A stretch of DNA of 36,537 nt from Neocallimastix lanati (nom. inval.) (Eukaryota > Neocallimastigomycota > Neocallimastigomycetes > Neocallimastigales > Neocallimastigaceae). This document shows, piece after piece, positions 11,427-23,344 of this stretch. The notes under the pieces were generated by a model. The model was not told the DNA's origin. It saw nothing but the letters and a program-made list of their open reading frames with translations, and made no database searches. Where the stretch lies: assembly GCA_016946835.1 (NCBI GenBank), contig JACVTC010000170.1, positions 302,501-339,037 on the forward strand, read 5' to 3'. The translations under genes were made by a program, and so were the position numbers. Position 1 is the stretch's first letter. Each line of letters opens with the position of its first letter.

Positions 11427-13336
11427 AAGAATGATTTTAAGTTCGAAATCTTTATCAATGTAACGAAATTCATAACTGTTATGGTTCAATGAGAAAAACA
11501 AAATTTTTATACACAAAAGATAAAGATTTAAAATATGTATTTACACAATAACAATTTTATAATTTATTTATTTATTTAATTTTTAAAGTAATTACATTAT
11601 TTATTCAATTAATTAAACTAATTAAATTTTATTAGCTAAATTATTACTATTCCTAATATTAATACTAATACTATTACTTATATTATTACTAATATTATTA
11701 CTAATATTATTACTATTTTTATTTTATTATTATTATTTTTTTTATTATTATTATTTGAATATTATTATTATTTTTATTATTATTTTTTTTTTAGAAGAAG
11801 TTATTTTCTTCAGATATTTATATTCGATTTCTTTTTTAAAGTTTAATATCTTGGAAATGAAAAAGAATTTAAGTATTTAATTAAAAGAATTATTAATTCA
11901 TTCTTAATTAAATGTTAAATAAAATTATTAACAATATGTTTAATATAAATTCCATAAAGGAATAAAAAAAATTATTATTTAAAAAGATATTATAAAGATT
12001 TTAATTAAATAATATCTGGATTAAATAATTAAAAAGTTTTTAATAAAATTATTAATTAAAAGTTTACAAAAATATTAATTGAATTTTATAAAAGATAATA
12101 AATTATTTAATGATAATTTATTTTAAGTTTAATAAAAATTAATATTAATTTATAATGTTATTGAAAGTTAATAATAATTAATTTGATAAAAATATAATAA
12201 AAATAGAAAAATAATTTTAATATGAATTCAATAAAGAATTTGTTAATATAAATTTTGAAGAATTTATATGTATTTTAAATATTAATTTAATTAAAATTCA
12301 GTAATGATTTTATAAAAAAATATTTTTATAAAGATTTTAATTAATATTATAATAATTTTAATTAATTTATAATATTATATAATAAAATTTTTAATTTAAT
12401 TCAGGGAAGAATATAAAAAAGTTCCATTAGTAAAGAATATAAACTTAATTATGGTTAAGTTATGTCTAAACATAACAAAATAAGTAATTTATAGTCATTC
12501 TTTATCATAACTGCTATGGTTCGGGTTTTATTAGAATTTTTATTTAATTATTTATTTTTTTCTCTGTCTACATTTTAATTATTGAAAAACTTCACTTATT
12601 TATACTGAAAAAAAATAAATATGTAAAGCCTTTCTACATTTTATTATCATATAAAAAAAAATAATTTACTATTACTAATTAATTAAAATTTTACATTAAT
12701 TTAAATTAACTAATTCATAAGTATTTTTATTTTAATAAATTTTGTTTATATAATTTTATATTATTTTTCATATACTAAAACTAAATTATTTAATATATAC
12801 GAAAAGTAACAAACAAAATTTAAAAAGATTTTACAGAAAAATAAAGTTATTTTTATCAAGAATGTTAATATAATATTCTTATATTTTATATAAAATAAAT
12901 TTAAAAACTATAATATATTTAATATTTATTATTAATCAATTAAGATTTGATTTTATTTGTGGGAAATAAAAATATTAAATAATCAATTTAAAAATAAAAT
13001 AAAATACTAAAAACAATACAATTTTAATATTGATACAATATAATAATAATATAATAATATATTTGAAAATAAAAATAAAATATTAATATTGATAATAAAC
13101 ACTTTAATAAAATAATAAAATTTAAGGTTAAATTATAGATATTGATATTAATAATAAAAATATAGAATTATTGATAATATTTAAGAAACTTTTAATAAAA
13201 ATAAAAAAAAAAATATATTTATAAAATAATTTAATATAGAAAATATAGTAAAGTAATATTAAGTAAAGAACAATATAATGGATTCTAAAATAAGTTGAAA
13301 TTCTAATTAATAATCCATTATATGTTCGTTCTTTAC
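11427..13336. other. AT-rich non-coding DNA with possible LTR ends
   Basis: No open frame or gene signature is visible. Two short motifs recur: TGTTATGGTTCAATG near 11478 and TGCTATGGTTCGGG near 12510. Both resemble the TGTTAAGGTT end of LTR family A, and a third relative lies near 16336. The one near 12510 is followed about 95 bases on by a minus-strand TATAAATAAG. They may mark edges of old minus-strand LTRs, possibly including the lost 5' LTR of element 1, but I could not find matching far ends. Confidence 0.35.
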
Positions 13337-13341
13337 CATAA

Positions 13342-14182
13342 TGTAAAGAATTAATTAAAAATATTTAATTATATTAATAATTAATTCTTTCTACAATTAA
13401 TAATAAAAAATATTATTAATTGAGATAAAATTAAAAAATATAATATAAAAATTGAAAACAAAAATTTAAAAACTTAGAGTTTATTATAAGATTATAATAA
13501 ACAACACTAAAAGTAGGTTAAGAGTATTTTAGAAATTATTTTGTTATAAAAATTTTTTATTAAAAGTAATTTTAAAATATTTGTGTTAATTATTATAATT
13601 TCTTATAATAATAACTCTTGATTATTTTTAGAAGAATCAAGAGTCCTATTTATATTAATTTGATTTCTAATCTTGGAAAATTATCTCTATCTAGAAAAAG
13701 ATTAGAAGAAAAAACTAGATAGATCTCGATTGGTGTTTAATTACATCAATCTTTAGTTAATAAGAAAACCCGAATAAGGGAGAAAACTTATTAACTAATT
13801 ATATATTAATTTTATTAATATTTAATCACAAGTATAATTAAATAATTAATTCTTTTAATTTTCTTAATTAAAAGTCCAAGAAATAATATAATTTAATTAT
13901 TTCTTGATTAAATAGAATTATCATTTTAATACAATTTAATTTTTCTTAATTAAATAGAATTTATCATTATTTTAATACAATAATACATTACTATAATTTA
14001 ATATATTAATTGATAATTTAATTTAATGCAAATAAATTTTAAAACAATAACATTCATTAATAATTACTATATGACATAATTAATAAAATTATTAATAAAA
14101 TTTTATAAAATAATAAACTTTAAATATTAATTTTTTAATAAAGAATAATAATTATTTTGAAAAATAATTATAATTCTTTACA
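13342..14182 (-). repeat. Solo LTR, family D, flanked by CATAA
   Basis: Reverse-complement copy of the 5' LTR of element 3 (30058-30895), 841 versus 838 bp. It begins TGTAAAGAATTA and ends ATTCTTTACA on the plus strand. CATAA is present on both sides (13337-13341 and 14183-14187). The right-hand CATAA directly abuts the start of a family E LTR. The U5 hairpin, the AAGAGTTATTATT block and the TATA box seen in element 3 are all recognisable. Confidence 0.9.
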
Positions 14183-14187
14183 CATAA

Positions 14188-15090
14188 TGTAAGAATCTAT
14201 AATTATTTGCTAACAAATAATTATACTTTCTTAGTTAAGTTATTATAACTATAACTTTATTTAATTACATATAATATTTATTCATTAAATTTATTTAATT
14301 TAATTTTAAATATTCATTAATTTAACAAAATTTATTAATTAATTTTAAATGATATATTTACAATATATTAATTTCTCTACTGTAACTAATGTATTCTGTA
14401 TTGTATTCTAAATTTATAATGTATTCTGTATTTATAATGTATTCTGTATTTTATAATGTATTCTGTATTTTATAATGTATTCTGTATTTTATAATGTATT
14501 CTGTATTTTAATAACTATTTAATTTTATATTTTTTATATAAGGATAAATTATATGATCGAAATATCTTTTATTATTTTATTCTTTTATTTTCGATCATTA
14601 GATTAGATTGAAAAATCAGTTAATTAAGATTTTTTCCAATTACTTTTTAGAAGTAATCGGTTTTACTTAATTAATGCGATGATCGATATGGATAGAATAT
14701 CGATCGAAAACTTATCTAGGTTTTTCTATCTAATCTTTTCCTAGATAAGAGATTTGTTAAGATTAGAAAACCCTTTCTTATTTAACCTTATTTTCATAAA
14801 AAAATATAAATAAGGCTCTTGAGTTCTCTTTGAGAAATCAAGAGTTATTATTATAAAAATATAGTTATAATAGTAACGATTTTATATTTTAAACTTTAAT
14901 AAACTAATAAAATATTTTATTCAAAAAACATATTTCAAAAATTAAATTTATACAAATCTTTCTTCCTTCTTATTTTTCGTGTTATTATTATAATTAATTT
15001 TATAATAAACTCTATAGGTAAAAAAAATTTATTTTATTTTATTTTCTCAACTTAATGAATTAGTCGTTAAGTTGTATGTAAAATTTTATT
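14188..15090 (+). repeat. LTR family E, copy 1 (3' end unclear)
   Basis: Starts TGTAAGAATCTATAATT right after CATAA. It contains a 19-bp minisatellite, a cluster of U3 hairpins, a TATAAATAAGG box and AAGAGTTATTATTATAA beginning at 14840. It is homologous to 25450-26468 and to the reverse complement of 26474-27430. Similarity fades around 15090 (after GTTAAGTTGTATG), and no TTACA-CATAA end is found, so the right boundary is approximate and the copy may be truncated. Confidence 0.75.
14386..14510. repeat. 19-bp minisatellite in the U3 of LTR E copy 1
   Basis: The unit contains TAATGTATTCTGTATTTTA; the core GTATTCTGTA starts at 14421, 14439, 14458, 14477 and 14496. The copy at 25450 has about three units and the copy at 26474 about two, so the number varies between LTR copies. 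Confidence 0.9.
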
Positions 15091-17032
15091 GAGTGTTTAG
15101 GTAAGATTCTTGCTATATCTTTCCTAGTTTGGGTTAAATTGGTCAGGTCAATATGTTTTTATTAATTATAACAATTTAATTAAATTTAAATAATAAATAA
15201 CACACACAGAGTTTTATAATTAAGATTTCAATATTTAAGATTTATGTTTTATTAGAACTTTATTTAATATATATTTTAATAATAAATTTTAACTAAGATT
15301 AATATAAAAAATTATTTATTGTTATAATTAATTCATTAACTTTATGTTAACACATTAAATTAAAATTAATAATCTTACAAAGAATTCAAAATATGGAATT
15401 TCAAATCCTTTTTATACTAAACTAAAATAATAATTAACAATATAATTAATTAATACATTTTAATTTTAATATATTCATACATGTATATAAACTATATAAA
15501 ATATAATAATAAAATAATATTGATAAGAATCTTTTAATAAAATAACTATATAACTTATTCATAAAACAATTTAATAATAATACTAATTTAATAATCAAAT
15601 ATAAAATAAAATAAAATAAAATATTAAAACTAATAAAAAATTCTCTTTCGGAAATCTTTAGAATGATAAAGAATTCCTTAGAATCTTTTAGAAATAATTG
15701 AATAAAATATATAATAATAAAATATATAAAACTTATAAAACTTATTTAAAATATTATAAAACTATTACTAATAACTAATTCTGTATTTTTAATTAATAAT
15801 AAAAATTAATAATATAATTTCCAAGTTAAAAGATTTATCTAATATAAATTTCTTAATTAATAATTTAGGGTCTTAATTAAATAATTAAATTATATTTTTA
15901 TATTTAAATATCTTTAAAGCCCAACATCTCGTTATCTAGTTATCCAATAAGGTTGAATTTAACATATATTGTAGTTCTCGTTCGTAGCTTTCTAATGAAT
16001 ATATTTTTAGTGGGAATGTCATTATAATATTTCCATTATTTGTTGAGTTGTCGTTGTTTTTCTTCATGTTACTTTTATTAAATTCTTAAGGGTTAAATTA
16101 AATTAAATTATCTGTAATAAATAAGTCCAAACCCTTTGGTTTCTAATTCTTTAATGTTTCTAATATTTATTTTTATAATTAAAATCGAATTAAAATAATT
16201 TTTGTCAATAACTAAATTAAATTTCAATTGATCTAATAGTGAATTTTAACTTCAAATCCACTAGTATTCGTGACATTGTAGTTAATAATTCTATTTTGAG
16301 TTAGTTCTTAATAGAATTATTACAAATAACTGTTAAGGTTCGGAGAGAGGGAAAAATAAAAATAAGTATTAATATAAACAATAAAAAAATAAACAAACAA
16401 GAAAAATAATAAACAAAATAAATTTTTGTTTTATAAATCCTTTATTAAATTTTTATTTAAAAATTACCATATTAAAAAATTACAATATATAAAAAATACA
16501 ATTTTTTTACTGTTATTTATATTTTTTTTTCTTAAAATAATAGAAATGGTAAAGCCATTTCTTTGTATAATAAAAATTAATTATTAAATATTTTATATTA
16601 ATTTTTTATTATTAATATAATTATTATTTAACTTATAATAAATAATACTTATATATTAATCTATTACTAATTATTTATTACTAGTCTACTTAATTATATA
16701 TTTTAAAAGACAATTTTTTTATTTTACAGAAGTTATTTCTGTGGTTTAGTAATAATTATTTAATCCTAAAGTTTAATTTTACTAAGTTTAGAAAAATAAT
16801 ATTATTTAAATTGTTAATAAAAAATTTATAATCATTTCATCAAATTTATAATATAATATTTATAATAAAACATATAATAATAATATAACTATTTTCTTTT
16901 ATGTTTAATTTTTTATTAGTAATCATTAATACAATTTTTTTAATTTGGAATTTTCCAAAGAAATAATTAATATTGATAAGTTTAATATTAATAAAAGAAA
17001 TATTGATAAGATTTTGATAAACTATAAAGAAG
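15091..17032. other. AT-rich non-coding DNA
   Basis: No open frame of note on either strand. A TGTTAAGGTTCGGAGAGAGG motif near 16336 resembles the end of LTR family A, but no partner end was found. The last bases before 17033 are AGAAG (17028-17032), the target duplication of the family C LTR. Before the later insertions this flank was continuous with 24140 onward, so it is the natural upstream flank of the tRNA-like unit at 24195. Confidence 0.5.
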
Positions 17033-17768
17033 TGTTAAAATTAAGATATAAAATAGTTTTATGATTAATAACGTTACTAGGTTAATATGTTGAATTATAT
17101 ATTAATAATCCAACAATAATTAATTAATAATAATATAAAAATAATATAAGATAAATAGTTAGGTTATTTAAACACTTAATATCTAAGAATATTTTAAATA
17201 ATAATTTCTTTGAAGGATTTATGAAAATTTTTATTTATTGAATTATTAGTATATAATTATTGTAAGTACAATAACCTTACAAAGAACATAAAAGATAGAT
17301 TTTTACATCTTTCTTTTATACTTTGTAAGTTACATAATAATAATATTTAATTATAAGATATTAATAATATAGTAATATGAATATTAGTAAAATATTAAGA
17401 TAATAACAATATCGATATGTTTAAAATATTTAATATAACTAAATAAATTTAATTTATAATTATATAATTAATTTGAATAATTAAAAATAGTAGTTAATAT
17501 ATATGATGTAAACATATATATAAACATAATATAAATAAATACATGTGACGTCATATGTAGATAATTGAAATTATTAATATAAATCTTATTTACTAATATT
17601 CTCAGAATTATTAGGCCTAAGATAATTCCTTAAATATTAAATAAGAATTTATATTAATTATTAATTATTTAAATATATATATTATTTATAATTAAATAAA
17701 TAATATTTGTTAACTATTGAAATGTAAATAACTGAAATTGAGATTTCAATTCAGTTATAATTTCAACA
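17033..17768 (-). repeat. Solo LTR, family C, flanked by AGAAG
   Basis: Reverse complement of the LTR at 29290-30003. On the plus strand it starts TGTTAAAATTAAG and ends TTTCAACA. AGAAG lies on both sides (17028-17032, 17769-17773). The right AGAAG is also the left target duplication of element 2. Minus-strand TATAAAAG and the following CTTTGTAAGGTTATTG are conserved with the right-hand copy. Confidence 0.9.
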
Positions 17769-17773
17769 AGAAG

Positions 17774-18424
17774 TGTCAAGGATTTGATACAAATTAATTT
17801 ATATTTAATACTACAAAAATAACAATTTAATTATAAATATAATTTGTACTCCTTAAATCCTTGTACCGTTCATAACCAAATTAATATTGTATTACATATT
17901 AATTAATATTATCCCTTTTATACATTATTGAACCCCTAATATATTAATTGATTAATATTGTATTACATATTAATTAACATTATCCCTTTTTATATTAATT
18001 AATATAGTTGAATATTATTTATAAAAATTGTTTTTTATTAATTATATTATTTTATATATTTTTATTATCTTATATTATATATGTATTATTCTATTACTTT
18101 ATATATTAAAATTATATTTTATATTGTTATCTTTAAATTAGTATTTATTAAAATATATTATTAAATATTTTATATTGTTTTTCAAAATATAAAAGAACTA
18201 AAAAATATTCTTTTTTAAATCTTTGTAAGATTATTATTTACAAATAATCTGATAACTTTATAATAAAACATATTAAATAAAAATATAGTTAATTAAAAGT
18301 TTAATAATAAAATAATATTTTATATTTGAATAAATCAATTTAAAAAAATAAAATAATATCAAAAGGTTATTAGATTAAAGGCTTCCAACCAAGTTTACCC
18401 TTTAATCTAAGTACCAACTTAACA
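17774..18424 (+). repeat. 5' LTR of element 2
   Basis: It runs from TGTCAAGG to CTTAACA. Near its start CAAGGATTT and ACAAATT recur as AATTTGT and AAATCCTTG about 80 bases on, an inverted pair. Next come two imperfect copies of a segment containing ATTGTATTACATATTAATTA. TATAAAAG is at 18188-18195. A 12-bp hairpin (18370-18381 with 18399-18410) sits in U5 just before the primer site. Confidence 0.95.
18188..18235 (+). promoter_or_regulatory. Core promoter and predicted RNA start of element 2
   Basis: TATAAAAG at 18188-18195 is followed 37 nt later by GTAAGATTATT (18225-18235). That stretch is exactly complementary to the bases at the LTR/internal junction. If transcription starts at or near 18225, the first 11 bases of the RNA form the primer. 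AGATTATT here also pairs with AATAATCT at 18243-18250. The start site is predicted, not measured. Confidence 0.65.
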
Positions 18425-18434
18425 ATAATCTTAC
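18424..18434 (+). promoter_or_regulatory. Self-complementary primer-binding site of element 2
   Basis: AATAATCTTAC, counting the last LTR base, is the exact reverse complement of GTAAGATTATT at 18225-18235. No tRNA-like primer site (for example TGG...) is present at the LTR edge. This matches the self-priming arrangement of Tf1, in which the folded 5' end of the RNA primes minus-strand synthesis. Confidence 0.75.
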
Positions 18435-18458
18435 CGCTATTTTAGAAACTTCCTTGGA

Positions 18459-19682
18459 ATGCCTAAAATTGGCCTAAGACGCTCGGGAATGTATTCAGCT
18501 AGATCGGATGAAGAAATGGATATGAATAAAGAAGACTCAGTACAACAATTGCGATCCGAAGCCACCCAAGCTTGTACCACCTTAGCAGAAGGTGTTCAAC
18601 AGTTAAGAAATGATACCTCACAAGCTTGTAATAGTATAGTTTCTGGGGTGAATGAAAACTTCGTTTCCAAAGAAGACTTACAAAATTACCATCAAGAGGT
18701 AATGAAACAATTCGGAGCTTATGATAAAATGAATAATGAAATATTGGCCTCTTTAGAATCTTTGAAGAAGGCTACCCTCTATTTTAAGCATGAATTATGT
18801 AATAAAACTCAAGTAGAAAATACTTCTTCTGGTGCTACCTCGTCGATACCGTTGACATCTGGAAATCCTACGGTAAACCTCCATTCTGTTTTCGATGATA
18901 ATATCTCAACTACTACAAGATATGACAATGATCATGATGTTATCATGCAATCTGCTTACCCTATTAATATTCCTCAAGTTCCCGATCCAGGTTTGTTTTC
19001 AGGTGATATTTCTGAAACCGAACTTTTCTGTCAACTGTGTGGGGACACATTTAAAACCTATCCATGTAAGTCTTGGCCTGAAGATTCGAAAATCAACTTT
19101 GTGCAATCAAGATTAAGAGAAGCTGCTAGAAGTTGGTACCAAACAAAATATTCCAGTAGTCCTCCTGCTTCCCTAGAGGCTCTTCTTAATGAATTAAAAG
19201 AAGCTTTTCCTGATGTTGTCAGCAAAAAGTTAAAGAAAATTAATTTAATAAATCTTAAACATTCTCATGGTAATATTAAGGACTATATCGATTCTTTCCG
19301 TAAACTAACAGCTGATCTTGGTTGGCCTGAAGAACCATTAGTATTATTTTTCTATAATGGTCTTCATCCAAAATTTAAAGAAGAAATTAATAAAATGGAG
19401 AAGTTTCCAGAGAAAATAGAAGAAATTACAACAAAGTGCATATTGTTTGAATCTTCTCAAGAAACTAAATTAAAGATAAATCAATTAACCAGCAATAAAA
19501 ATTATAAGAGAAAGAACTCTCATTCTTATCCCAATAGTGAAAACAAGAATAAGAAGAATAACAATTATTACAATCATAGTAAAAATAATAACTTCCATAA
19601 TAATAAATCTAAGGTTAATTCCAGTTACAACAACCGAGAAAATTATGTTACCGAAGTCCAAAAAATTAACTCAAAAAACTAG
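18459..19682 (+). CDS. Element 2 Gag
   Basis: 407 residues, starting at the first ATG 34 bases after the LTR. The N-terminal 100 residues are heptad-like, with repeated QQLR and QAC blocks, suggesting a coiled coil. Residues about 190-320 resemble the retrotransposon Gag family: LREAARSWYQ, then NLKHSHGNIKDYIDSFRKL, then LFFYNGLHP. The C-terminal 60 residues are Asn/Lys-rich and basic with no CCHC zinc knuckle, as in Tf1-type Gags, so RNA binding would rely on the basic tail. Gag would assemble the particle around the element RNA. The stop TAG (19680-19682) directly follows the frameshift heptamer, so a minor fraction of ribosomes should continue into pol. Confidence 0.9.
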   Translation: MPKIGLRRSGMYSARSDEEMDMNKEDSVQQLRSEATQACTTLAEGVQQLRNDTSQACNSIVSGVNENFVSKEDLQNYHQEVMKQFGAYDKMNNEILASLESLKKATLYFKHELCNKTQVENTSSGATSSIPLTSGNPTVNLHSVFDDNISTTTRYDNDHDVIMQSAYPINIPQVPDPGLFSGDISETELFCQLCGDTFKTYPCKSWPEDSKINFVQSRLREAARSWYQTKYSSSPPASLEALLNELKEAFPDVVSKKLKKINLINLKHSHGNIKDYIDSFRKLTADLGWPEEPLVLFFYNGLHPKFKEEINKMEKFPEKIEEITTKCILFESSQETKLKINQLTSNKNYKRKNSHSYPNSENKNKKNNNYYNHSKNNNFHNNKSKVNSSYNNRENYVTEVQKINSKN

Positions 19683-19705
19683 ATAATGGACTTCCCAAGA
19701 AGTCC
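19673..19705 (+). promoter_or_regulatory. -1 ribosomal frameshift signal, gag to pol, element 2
   Basis: In the gag frame the codons are TCA AAA AAC TAG, giving the heptamer A_AAA_AAC (19673-19679) in correct phase with the stop immediately after. Following an 8-nt spacer, GGACTTC (19688-19694) pairs perfectly with GAAGTCC (19699-19705) around a CCAA loop. Slipping back one base enters the pol frame, which is closed only a few bases upstream (TAA at 19667). Function is inferred from these features. Confidence 0.9.
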
Positions 19706-22700
19706 TCTCCGATTAAAACTATTCAATATAATTATCCAACTTTAAACCCTCCTCTTCCTAATTCTTTCTTTTTGTTTAAATCATTTATCCCAACAATAAA
19801 CAAAAGGAACAAAAACATTAAATTACAAACCAAATCAATGTTAGATTGTGGTTCTTACTGCAATTTTATTTCTACCAATTTAATCTCTCGGTTAAATCTT
19901 GTACCTCAAAAACTTAATAATAAAATATATATAAAAGGTATTAGTGGTGATACAGATTCCATTAATGAATTTGTGTCTTTAAATTTTCAACTAAAAATCA
20001 AAATTAACAATACGTTTCATTTAATCAAATTTAAAGAAAAATTCCTTGTGTCAAAACATATTCCAGTGGATTTACTCCTTGGAAATCAATTTATGAAAAA
20101 CTATAAAATACATTTTAGTTATGATAATCATTATCTTTACTCTACTTTTAAAATCTCAAAATTTAAATCAAGAATTATAAAGAATTTTAAACAAAATGCG
20201 AATTCAATTAATTTTTATGACGGATTACCCTATAATTACAACTTTTTAATCTATTCTTTTCTTTCAAATAAGGTATCAGAGGATTCTGAAGAACCTGATA
20301 TTGAGCGTATTCCTGAACAGTATAAAGACCTTGCAATAGTCTTCAGTAAAAAGGAAGCAGATAAGCTTCCTCCCCATCGTTTAACGGACTGTGAGATCAA
20401 TCTTCAACCAGGTGCTACTTTACATTATGGACCAATCTACCCGCTTACATTGGAAGAATCAGAAGTTTTAAAAGATTACATAAAGGAAAACGAAAAGAAA
20501 GGATTTATTAGAGAATCTCACTCCCCAGCCGGCTATCCTGTTCTCTTTCAAAAAAAGAGTGATGGTTCTCTCCGACTCTGCGTTGACTACAAACGTTTAA
20601 ATGCGGTTACTATTAGAAATTCCTATCCTTTACCGCTCATCAACGACATTATTGAACGAGTCAAAGGAGCCAAGTACTTTACTAAATTGGACTTGCGCTC
20701 CGCATATAATTTAATTCGTATAAAGGAAGGCGATGAATATAAAACAGCTTTCCGTACTAAGTATGGACATTACGAATATTTAGTAATGCCATTTGGTCTT
20801 AAAAATGCACCTGCAATCTTCCAATCTTTTATTAACTCTGTCCTTCGTCCATTCTTAGAGAAATCGGTAATACTCTACCTAGATGACATTCTAATTTATT
20901 CTAATTCATTAGATGATCATCATCAAACTGTACGTGAGGTTCTCAAAAAGCTTATTGACAATAATTTATATGCTAAACTTTCGAAATGTGAATTCGATAA
21001 AGAGGAAGTCGAATTCCTTGGACATATCATTTCTGGTTCTGGTGTGTCCACTGATCCAAAGAAGATCAAATCAATCAAAGAATGGCCCATTCCAAAAAAC
21101 GTAAAAGAGGTTCAAAGGTTTCTTGGTCTTTGCAATTACTATAGAAGATTCGTAAGGAATTTTGCTGCTATTGCTAAACCTTTGCATGCTTTAACCAAGA
21201 AAGGAAGGAAGTTTGTTTGGTCTAAAGATTGTGATACCTCCTTCTCAATTCTCAAAAAACGTTTAACTTCTTCCCCTCTCCTCATGCATCCTGACTTAAC
21301 AAAACCTTTTATTGTTGAGTGCGATGCTAGTAACTTTGCTATTGGAGCAGTTCTTTCCCAGTATGATAATGATAATAAGCTTCATCCTATTGCTTATTTT
21401 TCTCGTAGTCTTAACAATGCCGAAATAAACTATTCGATTACCGATAAGGAACTTTTATCAATTAAAGAAGCTTTCTCATCATGGCGTCACCTTTTGTTAG
21501 GTGCTAAATTCAAGATTAAAGTTTTTACTGACCATAGAAATCTTCTATATACCCTTGGAGGGAAGATAGGTAATCAACGTCAACATCGTTGGCATCTATT
21601 CTTCCAAGAATACGACTTTGAACTTATCTATCGCCAAGGTAAAAAGAATGGCAAACCCGATTCGTTATCCAGAAGACCAGACTACCAAAAGGAAGATATA
21701 GAGGATAAACCTGAGTTTATCTTAGACAGTAAGAATATTGGTAAAATCCCATGTTTAATTAGTATAACTAACGATCTTCTCAATAATATTAAAATAAACT
21801 TAAAGAATGATAAGGTTGCTGAGGATCTTCGTATATATTTTTCTGAAAATAATGTCTCTCAAGGTTTCCCTTATAAACCATTTCGCAAAATGAATAAGTT
21901 TAAATTAGAAAATGATTTAATATTATACAACAATCTTATTTACATACCAGATCAACTTCGTTTAGATATTTTAACTCGTTATCATGAGAAACCTGCTGCG
22001 GGTCATTTTGGTGTCAAAAGAACTTTGGAGTTGATCTCAAGAAACTTTTGGTGGCCCAAGATGGAAGATGATGTTAAGAATTTTGTAAAGTCGTGTGAAA
22101 CATGTATGAGAAACAAAAAATCTAGGCACCGAAAATTTGGGTTACTTCAACCGCTTGACGTTCCAGAAAGACCTTGGAAATCAATCGAAATTGATTTCTT
22201 ATGTGGTCTTCCACCATCCAAAGGTAATACGGTGATTATGGTTGTAGTTGATAGATTTTCAAAAATGATACACCTTATTCCCTTCAAAGATATTCCAAAT
22301 TCCGTACAAACAGCCAAAGCTTTTATCAATAATATCTATAAGCTCCATGGTCTACCCTATGATATTATTACGGATAGAGGTTCACAGTTTACGAGTGAAC
22401 TTTGGCAAGAATTTCTATTCTTATTAAATATTAAATCGAAAATAGCTACTACTGACCACCATGAAACCGTAGGTCAAGTTGAACGATGCAATTCTTTCAT
22501 CGAACAATACCTTCGCTGTTTCTCAAGATCTTTCTATCATGATGATTGGGTTGATTTTCTTCCACTTGCTGAATTTGCTTATAACAACTCAATTCACCCT
22601 TCCACTAACGAAACTCCCTTTTTTATCAACTATGGATTTCATCCTTACATGGATGAATATACACTACTCCCTACTTGTAACATTAATCATAAAATGGTTC

Positions 22701-23242
22701 AAAAAGTTTATGAAAGTTTTAATCATGTTAAAGAAGTTCTTCTCCGATCCCAAGAGCTATATAAACGTTCTGCTGATAGAAAAAGAATTACCGCTCCTTC
22801 TTACAACATTGACGATTTGGTGTGGATTCAAGCTCCTCCTTCGTTAAATATAGAATCATGCTCAAAACTAGCTCCATGCAAATTTGGTCCATACAAAGTA
22901 ACCAATGTTTTACATAATAATAATTATGAAATTGAACTTAAAAATTCACCCTTTCCTAAGCATCATAATGTTTTCCACGTCTCTGAACTCGAACCATTCA
23001 CACCAGTGCCTGAAAAGTTTAGAAAACGATATAAAGATCCTGAGTCTATTAAGGATATTATTGAAATTGCGGGTTTTAGAACTAACTATAAGAAGAAACA
23101 ATACGAATATAAAATCCGTTATAAATATCGTTCCTCCTATAATTGGGTATCTTCTTCTGAAGTTGAAGATAATCCAAGAAACCAAAATATTTTTATTAAA
23201 TACATTAATAATAATAGGAAACCAGTCTCGATCTCATATAGT

Positions 23243-23248
<6 letters not shown>
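19673..23248 (+). CDS. Element 2 Pol: protease, RT, RNase H, integrase with chromodomain
   Basis: The frame is open from the frameshift site to a TAA at 23246-23248; the first ATG is at 19772, and residue numbers here count from it. Protease: MLDCGS at 23-28 (Cys replaces the usual Thr/Ser) and LLLGNQF near 100. RT: VDYKRLNAV and the catalytic YLDD at 369-372. RNase H: ECDAS with Asp 518, TDHRNL, and KPDSLSR. Integrase: H/H and C-x2-C zinc region, then Asp 808, Asp 868 and Glu 904, a D-x59-D-x35-E spacing, then a GPY module. Residues about 1090-1150 resemble a chromodomain, with YEYKIRYKYR followed by NWV, as in chromoviruses that target chromatin. Expression is probably as a Gag-Pol fusion. 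Confidence 0.92.

Positions 23249-23296
<48 letters not shown>
23247..23296 (+). repeat. A50 homopolymer directly after the pol stop
   Basis: Fifty A residues, including the last two of the pol stop codon, followed by six T. It is inside the element, upstream of the polypurine tract and 3' LTR, so it is not the tail of a non-LTR insertion. The exact length is uncertain, as for any long homopolymer. Confidence 0.9.
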
Positions 23297-23300
<4 letters not shown>

Positions 23301-23344
23301 TTCTTTAAAAATATATATTCAACACAATTTATTTCTCCAACTAA

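Noticed and set aside
23247-23296. A50 as the poly(A) tail of a LINE, SINE or processed pseudogene.
   Set aside because: The polypurine tract and 3' LTR of element 2 follow, so the tract is internal to the LTR element.
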